From: Parasponia andersonii
Lineage: Eukaryota > Streptophyta > Magnoliopsida > Rosales > Cannabaceae
Direction: 5' to 3'
Length of the DNA: 64,000 nucleotides
Assembly (NCBI GenBank): GCA_002914805.1
Contig: JXTB01000309.1
Span: 5,304-69,303, forward strand
The translations under genes and the position numbers were made by a program. Shown one piece after another: positions 25,562 to 34,267 of the stretch (its first letter is position 1; each line of letters begins with the position of its first letter). The notes under the pieces are model-generated. The model was not told where the DNA came from. It did not search any database and worked only from the letters and a program-made list of their open reading frames with translations.

Positions 25562-28534
25562 ATGGCTTCAAGTCAAGATCAGGATTCGTACCCCATCGTG
25601 GATTCAGAGTTGGATACACTAAGGAGACAGCTCTGCCTCCCCGGTGGAGTGACGCTACAAAGGGTCGAGAGCCCTGCGGATTGGTATCTTCGTCCCTCTG
25701 CCCCCGAAGGCTCCATTATCTTGGGCAGAAAACACCTGGAATGGCTACGATCCCCTCTACCTCCTCTGATCTACCAATTCTTCACTTTGACGGGGATCCA
25801 TCCGATGCAGTTAAATGCAAATAGGGTCATGATTCTAATGGGGCTTTCTACTCTGTCAGTTCTCTACAACTTGCATATCGACCTGGAGGTGGTTTTTTAT
25901 ACTTATAAACTCACCCTCATCCCCAAGAAAGGTTCCTACCCCACCTTTAACCTCCAACCGCTACCGGAACGTCATATCTTCTGGGGCTTGCCGAGGTCAG
26001 ACAAGCAATGGGACTCCCACGCTAGGCTGTACGCCGTTGGAGAGGCGTGGTGCTCCCATTGGGTGAATGAGGAGTACTTCCAAGTTCCCTCAGCTTTCCT
26101 GCAGAGTAAGTGCTTGGTGGTGATTTTCTGTGTTCTCCTCGTTTGTTATTGCTCACGTTATTTTGTCTTGTGCAGCCTCGGCAGAAGAGAGTAGGTTCAA
26201 GCCGCGTTTGCCAGCGGGGCGGCTCAAAGGCCTGAAGAGGATTGTTATCTTCGGATCTCCTGGGGACTGCCGGTACATCCAGGCCACTCTCAACCCCCTG
26301 GTGATGAATATGATGCCCAGGATGGTTTCATACCTTCCATTCCCCCTGGACACCTAGGTCATCACGAAGCATCTGCGGAGCCGACTTGACTCCTTTGCCC
26401 TGAATCGATTCCGCCGAGACGAGCATGATCGAATCGCCATGGTGGGTCGGCAGGTCACGACTTCGAGCCAATTGGCGGGCTCCAACTATCTTGTGGTGCC
26501 GTCTAGTCACGAGCTCGAGGAAGCTGTGAGGTTGGTGGCCGAGGAATGCATCAGGCTCACAGGGAGGAAGCCGCCGCCCCCAAGAGGGCTAGGGGTGGGT
26601 TCATTTTCGTATCCTTGAGCTTCGTGGGTCGGATTATGGCCGTGACCTAAACATGTTGCTTGTTCTTTGCAGGTTCTGAGACCGGCCTATCGGCTGACCC
26701 CTCCCCCGTCAAGGGGGGAGCCGCGGGTCATAAGGCTCGCCCCAAGGCACCCGCTGGCCGGCATCTCGTGGTGCTCTCAGGAGATGAAGTGCCTGCGGTC
26801 CCCCACTCCGACACAGGTAGAGGTGAGGAGACGCCGCTGAGTCTAGCTGGGGAGTCTGCTGCACCAATCTCGTCCACCCCTAACTCCGGTTCGAAATCGG
26901 GTGCTATTTGCCTCGGTGGGGAGATCGCCGAGCTCAGTGGGGGGGCTCCGAGGTTGAAGTCCTGGCTATCTTCCCCTCCCCCGGCCCCAATAAAGCGGCG
27001 ACACGAGGTCGGCTCATCTAACGAAGAAGAGGGCCAGGCAGAGAAGAGGGGCATGGTTGCCCCCTCGTCTGACAGTGATGACGACGGGGCCACGCTGACC
27101 CTTCTAAGGAGAAGAAGGTCGGTGCACAGCGGCCCGCCAAGAGGAGACGCACCACCTCCCGTCGTGGCCGACAACACTCTCGGTGGTGCCGAGCTTTCCT
27201 CCGTCCCTGCCGCCACTGCTTCGGGGGCATGCCCGTCTGGTGGAGAGGGTGCCCTCACGGCTAGGGGGGCCGGGCCGTGTTCCCCAGGCGCAGGCGATGT
27301 CCAAAGAGAGGGTCCAGCCGTAGAGCTGGAACTGGAGGCACTCTCTTTGGAGAACGTCGAGCTGGTCACCAGTCGTACTTTCGCACAGGTTTAGTCCACT
27401 CGGTTGCTTCTAAGTTTTTCAACATCTTTGCTAAACGCTGACCCCTCTTTTTTTTGTTTAACTTGTAGCTGGCTGCCATCCGGTCTTTCTATTCCTCTCG
27501 CGTCAGGGGTTTGACTGAGGAGCTGAGTTTCCGCTCTGCACTGGCCGAGCGCAGCGAGGCCGCCCTCGCCGAATTGAGGTCTGACTTCGATTTATATCGG
27601 AGCCTCGAGGAGGCGAGGGTCGGCAGCGCGGTGGCTCATGCTCTGAGCGTCGAGAGGACCAGACGTGAGGAGCTGGCTACGAGACTGGCTGAGGCGGAGG
27701 CTGACAAACTTGCCCAATCCGAGGCCGCCAGACTAGCTCAGAACGAGCTAAGGGTGAAGGAGCAAGAATTGCATAGCGCGAGGGCAGAGATGGGACTGGC
27801 TTTCGTCGCTCGTGACAGGACTATTGATGATGCCAAAGAAGCAAGGAAAGCCGAGGCGAAAGCCAAGCTAGAGGCTCATTCTCTACAACACAGGCTTGAC
27901 CGGTCTAACGAGGTAAATCGATATCTCTTTTTGGATCACAAAAATCTGATGGGTGCTCATATGGAGATGTCTCGCAAACACAGTGAGGACCTTGCCGACA
28001 TTAACACTTTTTTGGTCGACTTATCGCAGTGGCAAGCGGAGCTCAGGCTGGCGGCGCTGAAGGATAGGCTGGTGGACGCGGAGAAACTAAAAATGAGGTA
28101 CCAGAGGCAGGTGGACGTCCTTTCTGCGGAAAGTTACAGGTCTGGCTGGGAGAATAGAGAGTTCGAAGGCTACGTTGAGGTGGTAACGCCAGACCAATTT
28201 GATGATTAGAAAGGCGTCGAGAGAGACCACTATTCCGTCAAGCACTACATGCAGCAGCTCGGGGATGAGATCAGCATCACGTATCTGGCTGACGTGTTGA
28301 AGATGCTTGCTGCAGAAAAGGACAGGCCCTCTACATCTGCTTCTGGTGCCAAAGAGCTTATCCCCGTTTCTGGTCCGCCAGATCGAACTTCGGAAGCCCC
28401 TGGCGCTCAGCCTGGTCTCGGGGTCTGGCGCAGTCACTGTATCCAGTGATGAATCCGACCCTGGTACGCCACCCTCCACTGGGGCTGGTCCAAGTGCCGG
28501 GACTAGCCGCGCTCCCATGGACGGAGGTAACTAG
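25562..28534 (+). pseudogene. Antisense gene of element 2 (Transposase_28-like domain plus coiled coil), spliced, with stops
   Basis: About 900 codons opposite to gag-pol. Exon 1 (25562-26105) encodes a Transposase_28-like domain: TLRRQLCLPGGVTLQRV, HLEWLRSPLPPLIYQFF, TGIHPMQLNANRVMILMG. The first intron (26106-26175) has clean borders. Exon 2 runs to about 26594-26598 (donor ambiguous by frame), exon 3 is 26673-27388 (Pro/Ser/Gly-rich linker, then LEALSLENVELVTSRTFAQ), and exon 4 starts at 27469 with a long Glu/Ala/Arg coiled coil, HSARAEMGLAF, and AESYRSGWENREFEG. Breaks: TAG at 26355-26357, TAG at 28207-28209, and a frame change before the conserved tail (VSSDESDPG ... GGN-stop at 28534). 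Codons are GC-rich compared with host genes nearby. Product role unknown; the architecture hints at a structural or nucleic-acid-associated protein, which is inference. Confidence 0.85.
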
Positions 28535-29204
28535 GGTGCCTAACTTTGTACATTTGTAAAGCTGATCCTTGTTGTAACCCTCCGAATATATAATAAGAAC
28601 AGTGCAATTCTCTTTAGTCTGTTTTCTTTTTCTTTGTTGACCGCGTCCGGGGTAAAGTTAAGCCTTGTTGTAGTCGTCTGTATAAATAATTGTAGATGAC
28701 TCGGATGGACATGATTTCGGACTATTAGTGAGTCCTCCTCGGGACATGACTGCTAAGATTAGTTTCGGAGATAGGGTGCAAGCTTTGACTCATCCGGTTT
28801 TACAGAGGTATAACTTCTGTTATGACTTGTTTTGGCAGAGTTCGACCTGCACGTGTGGCTAGACTTCTCCGACCCCAAATGGGACCGCGCTCGGAACCAG
28901 CTCCAGGGATTGGTCGACCATTGTTTGGACCCGTCGTTGTAAAGGAGAAGGCATGGGCTCGGCTCTTACTGGGAACAAACAGGGCACTACTACTCCGACG
29001 TCTCCTTACGAGTCCGTTCGCAACCTGCCTCCCTTAAGTAGGGCTTATGAGCGTGCACCACTATTAACCGTGCACTTTGTATTTTTAGGACATAATAAAC
29101 AGACTTTAATCTTAATTCTGTCTTCACATTGGTCTGGTACTGGACTACTTCCAACGGGTAGACTCCAAATCTGTTCACATCCTGCCCATGCGCAAATAAA
29201 CCAT
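28535..29204. other. Element 2 spacer after the antisense gene
   Basis: This holds the presumed 3' UTR of the antisense gene (TATATAATAAGAAC near 28585). No other gene is seen. Single diverged words of the following 75-bp repeat appear from about 29145. Confidence 0.5.
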
Positions 29205-29500
29205 CCCCCGGGTAGAGCCTGCTTTCCTTTAGCTCTTTGTGTAGCTAAAATATTCCTTAGGGAGGGTCCACTTCCAACGGGTGGATCCCGACCCTACTTT
29301 CCTTTAGCTCCTTGTGTAGCTAAAATATTCCTCCAACGTTCCTTAGGGAAGGTCCACTTCCAACGGGTGGATCCCGACCCTGCTTTCCTTTAGCTCTTCG
29401 TGTAGCTAAAATATTCCTTAGGGAGGGTCCACTTCCAACGGGTGGATCCCGACCCTGCTTTCTTTTAGTTCTTCGTGTAGTTAAAATGTTCTTTAGGGGG
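29205..29500. repeat. 75-bp tandem array in element 2
   Basis: Three to four units with the core GGTCCACTTCCAACGGGTGG followed by ATCCCGACC and TTTAGCTC..GTGTAGCTAAAATATTCC. Unit starts marked by GGTCCAC lie at 29265, 29351 and 29426. One unit has an 11-bp insert. Confidence 0.85.
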
Positions 29501-30850
29501 TTTGCTGGCAGGCATTTGGGCTGTGCACCCCTTTTCTCCTCGTACGTTTTCCCGGGTCATCGGCAAGCGTTTTATTGCGCGATGTGATTCCCATAGTACG
29601 ATCGTTTTTGAGGTATGCTGGCAAGTTTTGGCCGCGCAGCTCCTCCTTCTTCGTACGTTTTCTCGGGTCATCGACTAGCGATGTGATCCCTATAGTACGA
29701 TTATTTTTTGAGGTCTACTGACAAGTTTTTGGTTGCGCAGCTCTTTCCTCTTCGTACGTTTTCTCGGGTCGTTGACGAGCGACGTGATCCCCATAGTACG
29801 ATCATTTTTTAGGTCTACTGGCAAGTTTTTGGTTGCACAGCTGTTTCCTCTTCGTACATTTTCTCGGGTCGTCGGCGAGCGACTTGACTCCCATAGTAGG
29901 ATCATTTGTGAGGTCTGTTGGCAAGTTTTTGTTGCACAATTGTTTTCTCTTTGTACGTTTTCTCGGGTCGTCGATGAGCGATGTGACTCCTATAGTACAA
30001 TCATTTGTGAGGTCTACTGGCAAGTTTTTGTTGCACAGCTGTTTCCTCTTCGTACGTTTTCTCGGATCGTCGACGAGAGACGTGACTCCCATAGTACGAT
30101 CATTTTTTAGGTATGCTGGCAAATTTTTGGCTGCGCAGCTATTTCCTCTTCGTACATTTTCTCGGGTCGTCGATGAGCGATGTGACTCCCATAGTACGAT
30201 CATTTGTGAGGTCTGCTGGCAAGTTTTTGTTGNNNNNNNCCATAGTATGATCGTTTTTTAGGCCTGCTGGAAAGTTTTTGGTTGCGCAGCTATTTCCTCT
30301 TCGTAGGTTTTCTCAGGTCGTCGACGAGCGACGTGACTCCTATAGTATGATCATTTGTGAGGTCTGCTGGCAAGTTTTTGTTGCACATCTATTTCCTCTT
30401 CGTACATTTTCTCGGGTCGTCGACGAGCGACGTGACTCCCATAGTACGATCGTTTTTAAGGTCTGCTGGCAAGTTTTTGTTGCACAGCTGTTTCCTCTTC
30501 GTACGTTTTCTCGGGTCTTCGACGAGCGACGTGACTCCCATAATACGATCGTTTTTAAGGTCTGCTGGCAAGTTTTTGTTGCACAACTGTTTCCTCTTCG
30601 TACGTTTTATCGGGTCGTCGACGAGCGACGTGACTCCCATAGTATGATCATTTGTGAGGTATGCTGGCAAGTTTTTGTTACACAGCTGTTTCCTCTTCCT
30701 ACGTTTTCTCGGGTCGTCAATGAGCGACGTGACTCCCATAGTACGATCATTTGTGAGGTCTGCTGGCAAGTTTTTGTTGCACAGTTGTTTCCTCTTTGTA
30801 CGTTTTCTCGAGTCGTCGACAAGCGACGTGATTCCCATAGTACGATCGTT
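29501..30850. repeat. 99-bp tandem array in element 2, with a 7-N gap
   Basis: About 13-14 units. The marker CTCGGGTCGT recurs at 29662, 29764, 29864, 29962, 30061, 30161, 30312, 30411, 30510, 30609, 30708 and 30807, so the period is 98-102 and settles at exactly 99 in the right half. Right-half units are more alike than left-half ones, which points to recent local amplification. The N gap at 30233-30239 lies inside one unit. Because 99 is divisible by three, several frames stay open on both strands. I do not take these as genes. Confidence 0.93.
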
Positions 30851-31330
30851 GATTGCACGAGTAGTGCGTATGGTCCGCAACTGTGGAAGAACCTTTTCCG
30901 TGGCAACCCGGTATGATTTTTTGCATGTGCAACTGAGGCGTGGGGTCTGCCACTGTGGACGGACCCTTCTCCGTAGCAGCCTGGTATGATCTTTTGTCTG
31001 TGCAAATAAAACGTTGGGTCTGCCACTGTGGGCAGACCCTCTTTCGTAGCAGCCTGATGTGATCTTTTGCCTGTGCAAATAAAACGTTGGGTTTACCATT
31101 GTGGGCAGACCCTCTTCCGTAGCAGCCTGATGTGATCTTTTGCCTGTACAAATAAAACGTTGGGTCTGCCGCTGTGGGCAAACCTTTTTCCGTGTGACAG
31201 AAGACCTGACCTGTTTCGGAATTAAGCTTTTTAATAATATAAGCGTTCACATGGGTCTCACGCGTGAATAGTGTGTGGGGTCTGCCACTGTGGGCAGACC
31301 CCTTTTCCATAGCAACCCAAAAGATGAATC
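30851..31330. repeat. 73-bp tandem array in element 2, hairpin-rich
   Basis: Five to six units of 72-74 bp, each with GGGTCTGCCACTGTGGGCAG followed by ACCC, a self-complementary block (GGGTCTGCC / GGCAGACCC). Unit markers (ACGTTGGG) lie at 31011, 31083 and 31157, with more diverged units on both sides. Confidence 0.85.
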
Positions 31331-31423
31331 CATGCAGCAAAAAGGGAACTTAACCTGTTTTGGATTTAAGCTTTTCAATAATATAAGTATTCACATGGTC
31401 TTACATCATATGCATGTATCTTA

Positions 31424-32462
31424 CATGTGATACTTTTTCAAGTGCTGAGCGTTCCACGTGTTTGGCAAGTTTTTCCCGGTCTTGAGCTCTTTCAGGACAT
31501 AGGCACCATTGTCGAGTGTTTTGATCACATCATAGGGTCCGATCCAATTGGAGTCCTGTTTCGAGAAATTCCCTGTTCTTACTTTCAGGACCCAATCCCC
31601 GGCATTAAATTGTCGAGCACTAACCTTTTTTGCATAGTATGATCTAGCCTGCTGGTGGTATGAAGCCAGGTGGACCAGAGTCATGTCTCTCGCTTCCTCC
31701 AGGAGGTCTGTGTTGCAGCTTAGCTGGCCTTCGTTTAAGAGGGCATCTCTCACCACTTCGGAACGGAGGGTCGGGAGGCCGATTTCGGTCGGGATCACAG
31801 CCTCTGAGCCGTAGACCATGGTGAATGGCGTTCTTCTAGTCGACCTCCGCTCCGTGGTTCGATGAGCCTATACAACGGCCGGCAGCTCTTCTAACCACTT
31901 GCCTTTAGCCTCCTGCAAGTTCTTTTTGATTTTACTGAATATGGCTTTGTTCGTTGCCTCCGCTTGACCGTTCCTCTAAGGGTAGTTCACAGAAGAGAAA
32001 CTGAGCTTTATATCATACAGCTCGCACAGCTCCTTGACCTTAACATTTTGGAACTGTGTGCCATGATCGGCGTGTATCTCTTTCGGAATCCCGAACCGAC
32101 AGATTATGTTCTTCCAGATGAAGTTAATCGTGTCTGTCTTACTAACGGTCGCGTAGGCTTCAGCTTCTACCCATTTGGTGAAGTAATCCGTGGCCAACAG
32201 GACGTACCTCCTTCCCCCTGGACTTCTGGGGAGCTCTCCGACGATGTCCAGACCCCATTTGGCAAACGGCCAGGGGGTTATGTTCGAATGAAGTACCTCC
32301 ACGGGCTGGCGTTTCATTGGGGTGAACCTCTAGCACTTACCACATTTCTTGACAAATCAGGCTGCCTCTGTCATCATGTATGGCCAGAAGTATCCAGCCG
32401 TTAGAGCCTTATGGGCGAGGCTGCGTCCGCCAGAGTGGTTGCCGCATACTCTCTCGTGGTTG
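31424..32462 (-). pseudogene. Integrase of element 2, near-complete but interrupted
   Basis: Reading on the minus strand from about 32462: HERVCGNHSGGRSLAHKAL and GYFWPYMMTEAA (zinc-binding region, with stops where Glu and Gln codons would be expected in AAxFVKKCGKCxRF), then PWPFAKWGLDIVGELP, HADHGTQF and NGQAEATNK, which supply the three acidic catalytic residues. The C-terminus, MVYGSEAVIPTEIGLP through NAGDWVLKVRTGNFSKQDSN, ends NAQHLKKYHM at 31424. A break lies just before NGQAEA (about 31975) and a stop at about 31869. It joins directly to gag on the right. Confidence 0.88.
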
Positions 32463-32464
32463 GC

Positions 32465-32744
32465 TTCCGAATTCTTGTTGGACCTCTTCGTCAAAATCCT
32501 CTCTCCGATGGCTCCTGTCTTTGCTCGTCAATAGCCCTTCGAGGCGGGCGTTATCTCTGCGTACCTCTGCGACTTCGTTCCTCAAACCCAGGACAGCCTC
32601 GTGGGCCATCTCTACCTTCCGGTTTGCTTCCGTCAGGGCGGCGAGCATCTGATTCAGCTTCTGCTCCAGATCTGGTCGTGCTTCTTGGGAGCTCCCTTCG
32701 GCGTCGAGACGTGTGCTCCTGGTTGTCATCCTCGAGGGTGCCAT
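32465..32744 (-). pseudogene. gag N-terminal fragment of element 2
   Basis: It starts MAPSRMTTRSTRLDAEGSS, the usual short basic start of Tat-type gag just after the primer-binding site. A coiled-coil helix follows (LEQKLNQMLAALTEANRKVE and onwards). After EEVQQEFGSQP the frame runs into integrase sequence in a different phase, marking a deletion junction at about 32460-32475. Confidence 0.75.
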
Positions 32745-32822
32745 CCGACGTCGTATGGCCTTTCGTTCGTGGAGAGCGCGATCGTGAGTCTCCTACTCTT
32801 TTTCTCACGCTCAACCGTTGTG

Positions 32823-32840
32823 CCCACAGACGGCGCCAAA
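32823..32840 (-). promoter_or_regulatory. Primer-binding site of element 2
   Basis: The minus strand reads TTTGGCGCCGTCTGTGGG beginning two bases after the LTR end (CCAACA). TGGCGCCGT fits the 3' end of a tRNA ending ACGGCGCCA, as in tRNA-Asp type primers. The match beyond the first nine bases is not clear, so the exact tRNA is uncertain. Confidence 0.75.
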
Positions 32841-32841
32841 C

Positions 32842-33649
32842 TGTTGGAGCGGTTTCTCACCAGCCGTCCACGTGTCTTTGAACCACTGATGATGCGTCCT
32901 CCAACTGTCCATGTATCCTTGCTACTCCAAAGTGCTCTGAACTTCAGGCAGGGTTGGAGAGGCGGGGGTGGTCACCTGTAAAGATTCTCCGATGCTTAAG
33001 TCAATGTTCTTTTTTTGATTTAAGGTAGCAAGGATTTAGTTCTATATGAATGTATATTTGTTTCTTGCTTGTAAACTTTTAAATATCTCTTTTTGTATGC
33101 GTACATGCCCCTCTCGGGGACGCATGACTCATATATATGTAGTCATGAGATTGTGAACCATCCGGGTCTCAATCTCAGGACTGAGTACCTTTTTCCTCAA
33201 AGTGTTTCCCAGAGGTCACGGGCCGAGATTACCGTGATCACCTCTGTATCGCTATAGCCTGGTTTCTGCCGCCTCCGAATCTGTCAGGGGTGAGATTTGG
33301 ATAAATCGTCGCTCTGTCGGGACGGCTTGCCCCTTGCGCACCCCTACCCAAGATCGCATTAAATGTTGTCTGAGTCTGGAGTTGTGAGTTGATTTCCATC
33401 GTATTTTGGTGGAAGATCCTTGGGGCTTCCTACCCCCCAGCTGTCGAGATAAGAGTTGGACTGGGCCGAGTCTGTTCAGGGTCTGTGATGGGCTCGGTCC
33501 TAACCTCGGACGGCCCAACAGCTGATTGTGATATCACGTGTGACCCGCGTGGCCTTTAGCTAATCACTCTCGACACCTGTCGGATGATGAGCCCTGTTTA
33601 TGATCTGTTCTGCCGCTTAATCGTCCACAATTTGGAAACGAGTCCCACA
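32842..33649 (-). repeat. 5' LTR of element 2
   Basis: An 808-bp copy of the LTR at 24395-25221, with the same ends (TGTTGGAG ... TCCCACA on the plus strand). It borders the primer-binding site on its left. Confidence 0.92.
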
Positions 33650-34267
33650 ATAACATATAAAAATTATTACTTAAACCTCGCTTTTAAATAAAATAAAATG
33701 AATATTAATCCTTGCCAAATCCAAAAGTTCCACAACTCATCCATCCCATTGCGGGACCAAGCTTTTAAATGTACGAACCTGCCACAACTTTTGCCTTTTG
33801 ATTTTGACTACGTAGAAAGTGTCTAAACGTATAGAGAAGACAAAACGAGACAAATTTGGTTACAACTTACAACATGAAGAAACTAAGTTGTATTTTTAAT
33901 GATAAGCATTAGTCAATGGAGGACTAATAGATACAAAGCATTAAATTCATAAATTGAATACTTGCAACATTAAGCATGAACAGGGAAAGGTATTAATTAT
34001 ACACAATGGGGTCGAATCTGATGAAAGTGCTGCCACCTTTTGGTGGTATATTGATAAGATTTCTAGAAAGAACAGAATGCCCCGCAATGAACAACACAAA
34101 GGGTCTAAGAACAACTATTTTCCAAGTGGAAAACAACAGATTCTCTGGACCACTTAAGAATATAATGGATCATTCATCTTTTATAATACATAATCGTGCA
34201 ACAAATGAGCAATAAAACATGGGATCGAGCTCAAGTGGAGACCTTTGTAATTATTTTTGAGCCTTCT
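33650..34267. other. Intergenic, probably includes the 3' UTR of the receptor gene
   Basis: No gene seen. It starts with the right-hand target-site copy (ATAAC) of element 2. The last 200-300 bp are likely 3' UTR of the minus-strand receptor-like gene. Confidence 0.5.

Larger units (their letters stand above)
24395..33649 (-). mobile_element. Ty3/gypsy retrotransposon, Tat lineage, internally deleted (element 2)
   Basis: Direct LTRs at 24395-25221 and 32842-33649 both begin TGTTGGAG and end TCCCACA on the plus strand (TG...CA type). Flanks are ATAAT on the left and ATAAC on the right, a near-perfect 5-bp target duplication. Gag-pol runs on the minus strand: the 5' LTR is the right one, followed by a primer-binding site, the start of gag, integrase, tandem arrays, an antisense gene and the 3' LTR. 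The rest of gag, protease, reverse transcriptase and both RNases H are missing. Integrase is close to element 1 in sequence. The LTR copies differ at roughly a tenth of positions in the first 130 bases by eye, so the insertion is not recent. Confidence 0.92.

Noticed and set aside
26728..27369. A 213-codon open frame on the minus strand
   Set aside because: It mirrors the GC-rich linker exon of the antisense gene on the plus strand. Its composition (Ser/Pro/Ala rich, no motif) is that of an opposite-strand shadow.
29501..30850. Regularly spaced repeats that could suggest a CRISPR array
   Set aside because: The units are contiguous 99-bp tandem copies without unique spacers, in a plant retrotransposon.
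30389..31099. A 236-codon minus-strand frame of repeated peptides
   Set aside because: It runs through the 99-bp and 73-bp arrays. The openness follows from a period divisible by three, so I list it as a repeat and a finding, not as a gene.
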